DNA of 64,000 nucleotides from Streptomyces avermitilis MA-4680 = NBRC 14893 (GCF_000009765.2 NC_003155.5:7130001-7194000), one strand, 5' to 3'; numbered from the stretch's first letter, positions 16,634 through 27,036 are shown. Program-made: numbers and translations. The notes: generated from the letters alone by a model not told the origin.

Positions 16634-16816
16634 ATGCCCCGCCTCGCCCTCTACGCCCTCGTCGTCTGCGTCCTGTCGGTCGCCGCGGCCGTCGTCTCCT
16701 TCGTCCAGGGCAGCTGGCTGGGGATCGTGTGGGTGCTGATGGCGGGACTGTCGTCGAACATGACCTGGTACTACGCGCGGCGGGGCCGCGGCGGGCGCGG
16801 GTCCGTCACAAGCTGA
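16634..16816 (+). CDS. small two-helix membrane protein
   Basis: A 60-residue protein with two hydrophobic segments (LYALVVCVLSVAAAVVSFVQG and SWLGIVWVLMAGLSSNMTWYY) and a basic tail (ARRGRGGRG). It is preceded by GACAGGAGCCCGCCCC. Its end overlaps the convergent M50 protease gene by 11 bp. Function unknown. Confidence 0.7.
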   Translation: MPRLALYALVVCVLSVAAAVVSFVQGSWLGIVWVLMAGLSSNMTWYYARRGRGGRGSVTS

Positions 16817-17606
16817 CCGAGCAGAACTCGTTGTCGCCCTGCCAGAAGCGGTACAGCTCCTGGCCGCAGTAGCGGTGGATGTCGTCGATCCCGAGACCGT
16901 TCAGGATCGCGTCGATCGCGTCGAAGAACACCCCGTTCACCGACGGGATCCACAGGATCGCGAACACGGCGAGCAGTCCGAAGGGCGCGAACGGCTCCAC
17001 CTGGCGGCGGATGTCGTACGACAGCCAGGGCTCGATCACCCCGTAGCCGTCCAGGCCCGGCACCGGCAGGAAGTTCAGGATCGCCGCCGTGACCTGGAGC
17101 AGCGCGAGGAACGCCAGCGCGTACTGGAAGTCCCTCGGCACCCCGTCGAGGGCGTGCAGCCAGAACGGCGCGGTGCACACGGCGGCGAACAGCACGTTCG
17201 TGAGCGGGCCCGCCGCCGAGATCAGGCTGTGCTTCCAGCGGCCCTGGATGCGCTGCCGCTCGATGAACACCGCGCCGCCGGGCAGACCGATCCCGCCCAT
17301 GATCACGAAGATCACCGGCAGGACGATGCTCAGCAGGGCGTGCGTGTACTTCAGCGGGTTGAGCGTCAGATAGCCCTTCGCGCCGATCGAGATGTCACCG
17401 CTGTGCAGGGCGGTGCGCGCGTGCGCGTACTCGTGCAGACAGAGCGAGACGATCCACGCCGCCGTCACGAACAGGAAGACGGCGATCCCCGGCTGCGCGG
17501 CGAACCCGGTCCACGCGGCCCAGCCGGTGACCGCCGTGACGGCCACGATCCCGATGAAGACGGGGCTGATCCTCCGGTCACTGCGCCGGGAGGCGGCGGT
17601 GGTCAT
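16806..17606 (-). CDS. site-2 protease family (M50) membrane metalloprotease
   Basis: Intramembrane zinc protease-like protein of 266 residues with about six membrane segments. The zinc motif is LHEYAH at about residue 58, and the second motif NFLPVPGLDGYG near residue 178 supplies the third ligand (Asp). This is the rhomboid-like compact M50 form without PDZ or CBS domains, common in actinomycetes. Substrates are unknown; no anti-sigma factor is adjacent. The start codon is ATG; it faces the DUF-type gene at 17711 head to head. Confidence 0.9.
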   Translation of the reverse strand: MTTAASRRSDRRISPVFIGIVAVTAVTGWAAWTGFAAQPGIAVFLFVTAAWIVSLCLHEYAHARTALHSGDISIGAKGYLTLNPLKYTHALLSIVLPVIFVIMGGIGLPGGAVFIERQRIQGRWKHSLISAAGPLTNVLFAAVCTAPFWLHALDGVPRDFQYALAFLALLQVTAAILNFLPVPGLDGYGVIEPWLSYDIRRQVEPFAPFGLLAVFAILWIPSVNGVFFDAIDAILNGLGIDDIHRYCGQELYRFWQGDNEFCSVSL

Positions 17607-17710
17607 GGGGCTCCCTGGGCTGGTACGTATGGGCTGGGACTGCCCGACCGTACCGGGCGCACTGCGAAAACGTCTCGCGGTGGGTCGGGAGTTCCGGGGA
17701 AGGTGGGGGC

Positions 17711-18265
17711 ATGGGGCGTTGGTACGTGTACTACGAGGACTGGCAGATGGAGTGCTGCGGTACGCCGTTCTCGGTGGGGGACGAGGTGAGCTGGCCGCTG
17801 CTGCTCATGGACGCGGACGACGTGCTCGCGGGCGACTGGGAGCGCGAGCTGAGCAGGCTCGTGGGGTCCGTCGAGGCGGTACGGGACGAGTACGGCGGCG
17901 TGCTCAGGACGCTGCGGACGGGTCCGCCCGCAGGTCCCGGGCTCACGGCCGCGCTGAACGCCGACGCGGTGGACGAGTCAGGCGCGGAACCCGCGGAGCC
18001 GATCCGCAGGGTCGGCCTGCTGACGGTCGAGCGGCACGGCGGCGAGTGGCCCGAGACCACCGGGCGGGTCCGCGCGATCCACCTGGTGCACCAGGAGTAC
18101 GCGGTCCTCGCCCCCGGCTCCCTGACCCGCGAACCGGTGCCGGGGACGCGCTCGCTGGAGGCCGTGACGAGCTGCCCGAAGTGGTTCGGCGAGGGCCGGT
18201 CCGGCGTTCTCGTCGAACTCGACGTCCCCGGCGCCGCACCGCCCGAACCCCGTGACCGGTCGTGA
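17711..18265 (+). CDS. uncharacterised protein, probably DUF6578 family
   Basis: A 184-residue acidic cytoplasmic protein beginning MGRWYVYYEDWQMECCGTPF, with a Cys-Cys pair, then GDEVSWPLLL and, after a linker, GRVRAIHLVHQEYAV. The family is common in Streptomyces without known function; I place it from the N-terminal pattern only. Its TGA overlaps the GTG start of the large SARP gene as GTGA, so the two are probably translated together. Confidence 0.75.
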   Translation: MGRWYVYYEDWQMECCGTPFSVGDEVSWPLLLMDADDVLAGDWERELSRLVGSVEAVRDEYGGVLRTLRTGPPAGPGLTAALNADAVDESGAEPAEPIRRVGLLTVERHGGEWPETTGRVRAIHLVHQEYAVLAPGSLTREPVPGTRSLEAVTSCPKWFGEGRSGVLVELDVPGAAPPEPRDRS

Positions 18266-21200
18266 CGGCACCGGAGACAATGGACCCCGTGCGCTATCGC
18301 GTTCTCGGCACCACCCAGGCACTGCGCCCCGACGGCACGCCCGTCCCGGTCGGCGGGGCGCGGCTGCGTGCCCTGCTGACCGTGCTCGCCCTGCGGCCCG
18401 CACGGACCCTGCCCGCCGCCGTCCTCGTCGGCGAGGTGTGGCACGGCGACCCGCCCGCCGACGCGACCGGCGCCCTTCAGGCACTGGTCGGGCGGCTGCG
18501 CAGGGCGCTCGGCGCGGACGCGGTGGAGTCCGTGCACGGCGGCTACCGTCTCGCGGCGGTCGCCGACGACGTCGACGCGCACCGTTTCGAGCGGCTCGCC
18601 GGGGAGGGCCTGCGGGCCCTGGCCGACGGCGACCCGGCGAAGGCGGCCGTCGTCCTCGACGACGCGCTCGCCCTGTGGCACGGGCCGGCCCTCGCGGACC
18701 TGCCGGACCGCACCGCGGAGGCGGCCCGCTGGGAGACCCGCCGCCTCGACGTGCGCCGCGCCCGCCTCACCGCGGCGCTGTCCCTCGGCCAGGCGGACCA
18801 GTGCCTGCCCGAGCTGACCGCCCTGTGCGACGTGCACCCCCTGGACGAGCCCCTCCAGGCACTGCGGCTGCGCGCCCTGCGCGACACCGGCCGCCCGGCA
18901 CAGGCCCTGGCCGCGTACGAGGACGTACGACAGCTGCTGGCGGACCGGCTGGGCTCCGACCCGGGCCCCGAACTGCGCGCCCTGCACGGCGAGTTGCTGA
19001 GCCCGGCCGGTGAACCCACGCCGGGCTGGGGCGGGGGACCCGGAACGCGCGGTACGGGCGGCACGGGTGCCGTCCCGGCCGGAGAGCGGCACGGCGGCAC
19101 GGGTGCCGTCCCGGCGTACGGCGGTGGCAGGGCCGAGGGCGCGGGTCCGGTGGCGTACGGCGGTGGCAGGGCCGAGGGTGCGGGTCCGCGGCCGGACGGC
19201 CTTCGCGGCGGTGTGACGGCGGGCGGCGCGGGCGGGGCGGCCGGCTCCGTCAGGACCTCCCGTGCCCCCGCCGCCCCCGTGCCCCCGGGCAACCTCCGCG
19301 CCCGCCTCACCTCCTTCGTCGGCCGCGACGCCGACATCGGCACCATCCGCGGCGATCTCGCGTCCGCGCGGCTCGTGACGCTGCTCGGGCCCGGCGGGGC
19401 CGGCAAGACGCGGCTGTCGCAGGAGGCCGGTGAGGCCGTGGCCGGGGGCATGCCCGACGGGGTGTGGCTGGCCGAGCTGGCGCCGGTGGACGATCCGGAG
19501 GTCGTGCCCGAGGTCGTGCTCACCGCGCTCGGGGCCCGGGAGACCGTGCTGCACGGGGCCGGCGCCGAGGAGATGCGGGCCGTCGCGGAACGCCGGGACG
19601 ATCCCCTCGTCCGGCTGGCCGAGCACTGCGCGCGGCGCCGCATGCTGCTCATCCTCGACAACTGCGAACACGTCGTGGACGCGGCGGCGCACCTCGTGGC
19701 GGAGCTGCTGGCGCGCTGCCCGGGGCTGACGGTGCTGGCCACCAGCCGCGAACCCCTCGGCGTACCGGGAGAGTTGCTGCGGCCGGTGGAGCCGCTGCCG
19801 GAGCCGTACGCGCTGCGGCTGCTCGCCGACCGGGGCGCGGCGGCCCGGCCCGGCTTCCGGGTCCAGGACGACCCGGAGGCCGCCGCCGAGATCTGCCGCC
19901 GCCTCGACGGCATGCCGCTGGCGATCGAGCTGGCGGCCGCCCGCCTCCGCATGTTGACGCCCCGTCAGATAGCCGACCGGCTCGACGACCGCTTCCGGCT
20001 GCTCACCTCAGGCAGCCGTACCGTGCTGCCCCGGCAGCAGACCCTGCGGGCCGTCGTCGACTGGTCCTGGGAGCTGCTCGACGCCGACGAACGCGGTGTG
20101 CTGCGACGGCTGTCCGTCTTCGCGGGCGGCTGCGACCTGGCCGCCGCGGAGGCGGTGTGCGGCCCGGCCGCCCTGGAGGCGCTGGGCTCACTCGTCGACA
20201 AGTCCCTCGTCGTCGCGTCCCTCGCGGACGGCGGCGGCAACGACGGGATGCGCTACCGGCTCCTGGAGACCGTCGCCGAGTACGCGGGCGAACGGCTCGA
20301 CGAGTCCGGCGAGCGCACCGCCGCCGAACGGGACCATCTCACGTACTACCGCGAACTCGCCCGCACCACCGACCCGTTGCTGCGCGGCGCCGGCCAGCGC
20401 GCCGCGATCGAACGGTTCCAGCTGGAGTACGAGAACCTGCGTACCGCCCTGCGCCACGCCGTCGCCGCGCGGGACGAGCAGGAGGCGCTCTGCCTGGTCC
20501 TGTCGCTGTGCTGGTACTGGCAGATGCGCGACCAGCGCATCGAGGCCCGCACCTGGGCCACCGCGGTCATGGCCCTCGGCCCCGACCCCTTCGCCGCGCC
20601 CGCACGGCCGGCCCCCGTGCTCCGCGAGAGCTGCACGGACAGCCCGCCGCCGATGCGCCCCGAGATCCTCGACGAGGCCCGGCGCGGAGTGCACCTCGTC
20701 CATCTCGCCTGCATGGACATGGACCTGGAGATGTGGGACACCCCGCGGGCCAGAGAGAAGCTGCGGGTCATCAGCGAGACCTACCGCCCGGGCCAGCCGC
20801 AGATCTGCCGCAGCCCCGGCTTCCTGTGGTTCTTCGCCGTCATGCTCACCGGCGACCTCGACAGCACCCGCGCCGTCGTCGACGCGTCCGTGCGCACCTG
20901 CCGCGAACTCGGCTACTCCTGGGAGCTGGCCCAGGCCCTCCAGATGCGGGCCAACGTCCTCGCCAACCGCAGCTTCTGGGCGGCCGACGCGACCCGTGAC
21001 GCGGACGAGGCGCTGGAGATCTTCATCCGCATCGGCGATGTCTGGGGCGCGGCCGAGGCGCTCTCCGCGCGCGGCGAGGCCCGCGAGCGCAGCGGTGACT
21101 ACCCGCGCGCCGCCGCCGACTACGAGGCGGCGATCACGTACGCCGAACGGCTGGGCGCCCATGCCCAGGCGGCCGTGCTGGGCGCCCGCCTGGGCAGCGT

Positions 21201-21792
21201 CCTCATCGACGCGGGCCAGGGGGAGCGGGGCGAGCAGCTTCTGCGGGAGGTACTGGACGAGGGCCAGGGCATGGTGAGCGAGGCCATGCCCGCCGCGCGG
21301 CTCTTCCTCGCGATCCGGCTCGGCCGCACCGGCCGTCTCGCCGAGGCCCGCGAGCAGCTGGGCATGCTGCGCACGGACTTCGGAGACGTCCGCTTCGTGG
21401 TCTTCGACGGCTTCGTGGTCGGTGTGGAGGCGTGGCTGGACGCCACCGAGGGGCGGTACGCGGAGGCGGTGGAGAAGGTGCGCCGGGCGCTGGCCCGGGC
21501 CGCGGACCAGGTGACCCGGGTGATCGCGCCGCACATGTTCTCGGTGCATCTGACCACCGCGGCCATCGCGCTCACCGGCCTGGACGGCGGGCTGCGCGCC
21601 CCGGACGCGGCCCGTTGCCTGGCCGTCTGCGACCAGCTGCTGCCACCGGGACACCTTCCGTCCGTGATGGAGCGCGAGGTGCGTGCGGAGGCCGAGGCGG
21701 GGGTGCGTGCCGTGCTGGGCGACGCGGCGTACGAGGCCGCGTACGCGGAGGGCGGCGGGCTCTCCCTGGAGGAGGCCGCCGCCCTCGTCTGA
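18262..21792 (+). CDS. AfsR/SARP-type regulator with NB-ARC and TPR-like domains (module 1)
   Basis: Large transcriptional activator, 1176 residues. Order: winged-helix DNA-binding domain (about 10-90, GARLRALLTVLAL to YRLAAVADDVD), bacterial transcriptional activation domain (about 95-250), a Gly-rich linker with internal repeats (AYGGGRAEGAG twice, GTGAVPA twice, about 260-320), NB-ARC ATPase with P-loop GPGGAGKTR (about 376-384), Walker B LLILDNCEHV, MHD-like end, then a helical TPR-like region. The start is GTG 18262, overlapping the upstream stop, or ATG 18280 behind GGAG. It converges on a DrrAB-type exporter operon whose promoter has six phased repeats, the likely target. Confidence 0.92.
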   Translation: MTAPETMDPVRYRVLGTTQALRPDGTPVPVGGARLRALLTVLALRPARTLPAAVLVGEVWHGDPPADATGALQALVGRLRRALGADAVESVHGGYRLAAVADDVDAHRFERLAGEGLRALADGDPAKAAVVLDDALALWHGPALADLPDRTAEAARWETRRLDVRRARLTAALSLGQADQCLPELTALCDVHPLDEPLQALRLRALRDTGRPAQALAAYEDVRQLLADRLGSDPGPELRALHGELLSPAGEPTPGWGGGPGTRGTGGTGAVPAGERHGGTGAVPAYGGGRAEGAGPVAYGGGRAEGAGPRPDGLRGGVTAGGAGGAAGSVRTSRAPAAPVPPGNLRARLTSFVGRDADIGTIRGDLASARLVTLLGPGGAGKTRLSQEAGEAVAGGMPDGVWLAELAPVDDPEVVPEVVLTALGARETVLHGAGAEEMRAVAERRDDPLVRLAEHCARRRMLLILDNCEHVVDAAAHLVAELLARCPGLTVLATSREPLGVPGELLRPVEPLPEPYALRLLADRGAAARPGFRVQDDPEAAAEICRRLDGMPLAIELAAARLRMLTPRQIADRLDDRFRLLTSGSRTVLPRQQTLRAVVDWSWELLDADERGVLRRLSVFAGGCDLAAAEAVCGPAALEALGSLVDKSLVVASLADGGGNDGMRYRLLETVAEYAGERLDESGERTAAERDHLTYYRELARTTDPLLRGAGQRAAIERFQLEYENLRTALRHAVAARDEQEALCLVLSLCWYWQMRDQRIEARTWATAVMALGPDPFAAPARPAPVLRESCTDSPPPMRPEILDEARRGVHLVHLACMDMDLEMWDTPRAREKLRVISETYRPGQPQICRSPGFLWFFAVMLTGDLDSTRAVVDASVRTCRELGYSWELAQALQMRANVLANRSFWAADATRDADEALEIFIRIGDVWGAAEALSARGEARERSGDYPRAAADYEAAITYAERLGAHAQAAVLGARLGSVLIDAGQGERGEQLLREVLDEGQGMVSEAMPAARLFLAIRLGRTGRLAEAREQLGMLRTDFGDVRFVVFDGFVVGVEAWLDATEGRYAEAVEKVRRALARAADQVTRVIAPHMFSVHLTTAAIALTGLDGGLRAPDAARCLAVCDQLLPPGHLPSVMEREVRAEAEAGVRAVLGDAAYEAAYAEGGGLSLEEAAALV

Positions 21793-21813
21793 CGCGGACC
21801 GGGGGGCTGAAGC

Positions 21814-22628
21814 TCAGCTCTTGGTGCGGAACTTGTGGATGGCGATCGGTGCCATGACGGCCGTGAGGACGACCGACCAGACCAGTGTCACCAGCACGTC
21901 GTGGCCGACCGGCTGGCCGCCGTTCATCAGGCCGCGGGCGGCGTCCGCCAGCGACGAGAGCGGGTTGTAGTCGGTGAACGCCTGGAGCCAGCCGGGCATC
22001 GTGTCGGTCGGGGCGAAGATCGACGACCCGAACTGCAGAGGCATCAGCACAAGGAACCCCATCCCTTGGATGGCCTGGGCGTTCTTCATCACCACGCCCA
22101 TGGTCAGGAAGATCCACATGATTCCGGAGCCGAAGACCATCGCGAGTCCGACGGCGGCGAACAGGCCCAGGACGTTCGACACGGACAGGCCGAGTATGAA
22201 GCCGACCGTGAGCAGGACCGCCACGGCGACCAGCATGCGGCCGATCTCGACCGTGATCTTGGCGATCAGCACCGAGAAGCGGGCGATCGGCAGGGACCGG
22301 AAACGGTCCATCACGCCCGTCTGGAAGTCCTGGTTGAAACCGGTGCCGACCCCCATGGCGATGTTCATGCCCATCATCGCCATCAGGCCCGGGACCACGT
22401 AGTTGACGTACTCGTGCTGGTGGCCCTTGCCGGCGATCGAGCCGCCGAAGACGAACACGAACAGCAGACAGAAGACGATCGGCATCAGGACCGCGTCGAA
22501 CATCGACTCGGGGTCCTGGCGGATCCACAGCAGGTTGCGGCGGACCAGGGCGCCGATGTGGCGCAGATTGCCGCGGAGCCCGATGCGGCCCTCGTCGTGC
22601 GCTACGGGCGTCGGGACAGTGGTGGCGC

Positions 22629-22632
<4 letters not shown>
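21814..22632 (-). CDS. ABC-2 type exporter permease, DrrB-like (module 1)
   Basis: Membrane half of a drug-type ABC exporter, 272 residues, six hydrophobic helices and the ABC-2 pattern (ESMFDAVLMPIVFCLLFVFVF; QDFQTGVMDRFRSLPIAR; PLQFGSSIFAPTDTMPGWLQ; YNPLSSLADAARGLMNG). The closest well known relatives are the daunorubicin exporter DrrB proteins. The ATG overlaps the ATPase stop as ATGA, so the pair is coupled. It ends 22 bp from the end of the convergent SARP gene. The substrate is not inferable from sequence. Confidence 0.92.
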
Positions 22633-23669
<1,037 letters not shown>

Positions 23670-23691
23670 GCCGCCAAGGTGTCAGCCACCA

Positions 23692-23750
23692 CCGACAAAC
23701 CACCGACAGGCGCCGACTGGCGCCGACAGCCCGCCTACAGGGTGCCGACA
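23692..23750 (-). promoter_or_regulatory. six phased TGTCGG-type direct repeats upstream of drrA-like gene
   Basis: On the plus strand CCGACA, or one-base variants, begin at 23692, 23703, 23713, 23723, 23734 and 23745, i.e. steps of 11, 10, 10, 11 and 11 bases. Read toward the gene these are GTCGGYG-like heptamers with 3-4 base spacers. SARP activators bind 11-bp phased heptamer repeats that replace the -35 element; here the proximal copy ends 22 bases before the ATG, leaving room for a -10 and a leaderless start. The likely binder is the adjacent SARP at 18262. Confidence 0.65.
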
Positions 23751-23897
23751 GCCGCCCCCGGTACGCCGGCTGCGGGCCGTTCTGCCAGGTCGGAGGAGCT
23801 GTCCGGTCCGCCCGCTGTCGGCGGCGGCCGTGGTCGAGCGGGGCGGGCACCGCCTCCTTGTGAAACGGCACCACAGCGCCGCCGCACCCCTCAGGGG

Positions 23898-24353
23898 CCG
23901 GCCGAGGAGCACGCGTTCCTGCGGCACCTGAGGGAGCACGGCGCGCCCTTCGCCGAGGTGCTCGGGGCCGTCGCGCGCGGCGGGTGGGTCTACGAGGTCC
24001 ACGCCGCCGGGGCCGGCACGGATCTGTACCGGGTCTCACTGCTGGAGGGCTACCAGGAGCAACGCCCCCTCAGCGCCGCGGAGTCGGCCGCGCTGCCCGC
24101 GCTGCTGCCCCTCGTGCACGCCGAGTCCGCGCTGTCGGAGATGGGCTACTTCCACGGCGTGATGGGCTCCACCGCGGACACGGCACTGGCGTACGACCGT
24201 TTCGTGGGCCACACACGGTGGTTCGGCGGCGAGGACGGCACCCGGCTGCTGAACCGGATCCGGACGCGCCTCCAGAGACCAGGGCCTGTCCGGTTCTGGA
24301 ACGGCAGCAGCCCGCCGACGGGGGAAGATCGGCGGGCTGCCCTGGTGCCGTAG
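23898..24353 (+). pseudogene. remnant of an aminoglycoside phosphotransferase-family kinase
   Basis: The frame encodes PAEEHAFLRHLREHGAPF and GWVYEVHAAGAGTDLYR, like the N-lobe of APH/choline-kinase-type enzymes. It then passes directly into LPALLPLVHAESALSEMGYF and FVGHTRWF, which resemble the far C-terminal helices. The catalytic loop (HGDLxxxN) and the DxD metal site that should lie between are missing, so an in-frame internal deletion is inferred. No start codon or ribosome binding site is convincing. The tail runs through a hairpin. It lies upstream of the repeat array, in the opposite direction to drrA. Confidence 0.6.
24307..24340 (-). terminator. hairpin terminator behind panB
   Basis: A perfect 12-base stem, GCAGCCCGCCGA (24307-24318) with TCGGCGGGCTGC (24329-24340), and a 10-base loop lie 38 bases beyond the panB stop. 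It is placed so that it can also stop rightward transcription of the kinase remnant. Confidence 0.75.
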
Positions 24354-24377
24354 TGGCTCTGTGGAACGTCTGAACGT

Positions 24378-25241
24378 CTAGTGGACGGAGTGCTCCTCCA
24401 GCGGGAACGTCCCGCCGACGACGTCCTCGGCGAACGCCTTCGCCGCGTTGCCCATGACCTCGCGCAGATCGGCGTACTTCTTCACGAACTTCGGCACCTT
24501 GCCGCCGGTCAGCCCGAGCATGTCCGTCCAGACCAGCACCTGCGCGTCCGTCTCCGGACCGGCACCGATGCCGACCGTCGGGATGTGCAGGACCCGCGTG
24601 ACCTCCGCGGCCAGTTCCGCCGGGACCAGCTCCAGGACCACGGCGAACGCGCCCGCGTCCTGGACCGCCTTGGCGTCCCGCAGCAGCTGCTGGGCCGCCT
24701 CCTCGCCGCGGCCCTGGACGCGGTAGCCCATGGCGTTCACGGACTGCGGGGTCAGACCGATGTGCGCCATGACCGGGATGCCGGACTCGACCAACAGCTC
24801 GATCTGGCGGTGCGAGCGCTCACCGCCCTCCAGCTTCACGGCCCCGACCCCGGCCTCCTTGACCAGCCGGGTGGCCGAGCGCAGCGCCTGGACCGGGCCC
24901 TCCTGGTACGAGCCGAAGGGCAGGTCGCCGACGATCAGGGCGCGGCTGGTGCCGCGTACGACCGCGGCCGACAGCATGGTCATCTCGTCGAGGGTGACGG
25001 GCACGGTCGTCTCGTACCCCAGGTGGCAGTTGCCCGCCGAGTCCCCGACGAGCATGACCGGGATGCCGGCCTCGTCGAAGACGGACGCGGTCATCGCGTC
25101 GTACGCGGTGAGCATGGGCCACTTCTCGCCGCGTTCCTTGGCGGTGGTGATGTCGCGGATGGTGATGCGACGCGTGCCCTTGCCTCCGTACAGTGCCTTG
25201 CTGCTGTCGGACGGCTTCTGGGCAGCCGAAAGCTGCGTCAT
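24378..25241 (-). CDS. panB: 3-methyl-2-oxobutanoate hydroxymethyltransferase
   Basis: First committed step of pantothenate synthesis: 5,10-methylene-THF plus 2-oxoisovalerate gives ketopantoate. The 287-residue TIM-barrel enzyme shows MLTAYDAMTASVFDEAGI, VGDSAGNCHLGYETTVPVTLDEM with metal-binding Asp, KLEGGE, and MAHIGLTPQ, with catalytic Glu in LELVPAEL. It carries an N-terminal extension of about 25 residues (SAAQKPSDSSKALYGGKGTRR) usual in Streptomyces. The ATG at 25241 sits eight bases after AAGGAG; the longer frame to 25262 lacks a site. panC and panD are not adjacent. Confidence 0.96.
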   Translation of the reverse strand: MTQLSAAQKPSDSSKALYGGKGTRRITIRDITTAKERGEKWPMLTAYDAMTASVFDEAGIPVMLVGDSAGNCHLGYETTVPVTLDEMTMLSAAVVRGTSRALIVGDLPFGSYQEGPVQALRSATRLVKEAGVGAVKLEGGERSHRQIELLVESGIPVMAHIGLTPQSVNAMGYRVQGRGEEAAQQLLRDAKAVQDAGAFAVVLELVPAELAAEVTRVLHIPTVGIGAGPETDAQVLVWTDMLGLTGGKVPKFVKKYADLREVMGNAAKAFAEDVVGGTFPLEEHSVH

Positions 25242-25393
25242 CGCAACGGCTCCTTCTGTCATCTCGAGGCGCCCTCACGGCGTCCCCGGATCCCCTCCAT
25301 GGTGGCACCTCGTGCCACGCGCGGCTAGACCAGGGCAGGAGAGGCGGGGACCAGGTCTCGTGACCTAGGTCTCTTCGTAAGGTCTCCGTAAAG

Positions 25394-25426
25394 AATTTCG
25401 ATACGAGACGGTTCCGTATCGGAATT
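25394..25426. promoter_or_regulatory. 33-bp perfect inverted repeat, probable TetR operator for the MFS exporter
   Basis: Arms AATT-N-CGATACG (25394-25405) and CGTATCG-N-AATT (25415-25426) mirror each other exactly around a 9-base centre. The site ends 18 bases before the exporter ATG, where it would block RNA polymerase. The TetR regulator gene directly downstream of the exporter (27137) is the best candidate to bind it. A -10-like TACCCT follows at 25427. Confidence 0.75.
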
Positions 25427-25443
25427 ACCCTACGCTCGGCGGC

Positions 25444-27036
25444 ATGACAACTCCTGCTGCTCCGACCGAACGGCGGGTCCCCGAAGCGGTGCACCGGCGC
25501 CGCTGGGCGATCCTCGGCGTGCTGATGCTCAGCCTGCTGATCGTGGTGCTCGACAACTCCATCCTGAATGTCGCCATCAAGACCATCTCCACCCCGGCTC
25601 CCACCGGCCTCGGCGCCACGCAGAGCGAGCTGGAGTGGGCCATCAACTCCTACACGCTCGTGTTCGCCGGGCTGCTCTTCACCGCGGGGCTCCTCGGTGA
25701 CCGGCTGGGCCGCAAGAAGATGCTCCTCGCCGGTCTCGCCGTCTTCGGCATCGGCTCCGCGCTCGCCGCCGAGTCCGGCTCGCCGGTGCAGCTCATCGCG
25801 TTCCGCGCGGTGATGGGCCTCGGAGCCGCCTTCGTGATGCCCGCGACCCTCGCCGTCCTCATGAACGTCTTCGAGCGCGACGAGCAGCCCAAGGCCATCG
25901 GCATCTGGGCCGGCGGCGTCGGCATCGCCATCGCCATCGGCCCGATCACCGGCGGCGTGCTGCTCGACCACTTCTGGTGGGGCTCGGTCTTCCTGATCAA
26001 CGTGCCGATCGTGGTCATCGCGCTGGGCCTGATGGTCTGGCTGGTCCCCGACTCCCGCGACCCGAACCCCGGCCGCGTCGACCCCGTCGGTGTCGTCCTG
26101 TCCGTCATCGGGCTCGTCCTTCTGGTGTACGGCATCATCAAGGGCGGTCAGCTCGCCGACTTCACCGACCCGCAGGTCCTGGCGACCATCGCGGCCGGCC
26201 TTGCCGTTCTCGCCGCCTTCGTCGTGTTCGAGAAGCGCAGCGACCACCCGTCCGTCGACGTCACGTACTTCAAGAACAAGGTCTTCTCCGCGGCCATCGC
26301 CGCCATAGCACTGGTCTTCTTCGCGCTGATGGGCGTGACCTTCTTCTCGGTCTTCTACACCCAGAGCGTGCGCGGCTACTCGCCGCTCCAGACCGGCCTG
26401 CTGATGCTGCCGCTGGCCGCCGCCCAGATGATCTTCGCGCCGCGGGCCCGGCTGGTCGTCGACCGGTTCGGCAACAAGGCCACGACCACGGCCGGTCTGG
26501 TGGTCCTCGCCGCGATGCTCGCCGCGTTCGCCACGCTGGACGCGGACACCCCGATCTGGCTCCTGGAGGTCGTCTTCTTCCTGATGGGCGCCGGCATGGC
26601 GCACGTCATGACCCCGACCAGCGTGGTCATCATGCAGGCGCTGCCCCGCGAGAAGGCGGGCTCCGCGTCCGCGCTCAGCAACACCTTCCGTCAGGTCGGC
26701 GGCGCGCTCGGCATCGCGATCCTCGGCTCGGTGCTGTCCACCACGTACCGCGACGGCATCGAGGACAAGCTCTCCCAGCTCCCGCCCGCCGTGCGCCACA
26801 CCGCGGGCGAGTCCATCGAGGCGACGCTGGGCGTGGCCGCGAAGCTCGGCCCGGACGGCAAGGCCCTCGTCGCCCCCGCCAACGACGCGTTCCTGCACGC
26901 GATGCACCTCACCGCCCTGTGCGGCGCGGGTGTGGCCGTGCTCGGCGCGGTGATCGTGGCGCTGTTCCTGCCGGGCCGGCCCCCGGCGCCCCAGGAGGGC
27001 CAGGAGGAGACGGAGTTGGTGACGGCGGACCACTGA
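25444..27036 (+). CDS. DHA2-family MFS multidrug exporter (EmrB/QacA type)
   Basis: Proton-driven drug efflux protein, 530 residues, with 14 predicted membrane helices. Motif A is seen as GLLGDRLGRKKMLLAGLAVF (about residues 81-100). The DHA2 motif C region is GGVGIAIAIGPITGGVLLDH (about 158-177), and the N-terminal motif D1 is VVLDNSILNVAI. The end is acidic and hydrophilic (QEGQEETELVTADH). A strong palindrome covers its promoter, and a TetR gene follows after 100 bp in the same direction. This is the usual inducible self-protection arrangement. The inducer and drug are unknown. Confidence 0.93.
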   Translation: MTTPAAPTERRVPEAVHRRRWAILGVLMLSLLIVVLDNSILNVAIKTISTPAPTGLGATQSELEWAINSYTLVFAGLLFTAGLLGDRLGRKKMLLAGLAVFGIGSALAAESGSPVQLIAFRAVMGLGAAFVMPATLAVLMNVFERDEQPKAIGIWAGGVGIAIAIGPITGGVLLDHFWWGSVFLINVPIVVIALGLMVWLVPDSRDPNPGRVDPVGVVLSVIGLVLLVYGIIKGGQLADFTDPQVLATIAAGLAVLAAFVVFEKRSDHPSVDVTYFKNKVFSAAIAAIALVFFALMGVTFFSVFYTQSVRGYSPLQTGLLMLPLAAAQMIFAPRARLVVDRFGNKATTTAGLVVLAAMLAAFATLDADTPIWLLEVVFFLMGAGMAHVMTPTSVVIMQALPREKAGSASALSNTFRQVGGALGIAILGSVLSTTYRDGIEDKLSQLPPAVRHTAGESIEATLGVAAKLGPDGKALVAPANDAFLHAMHLTALCGAGVAVLGAVIVALFLPGRPPAPQEGQEETELVTADH

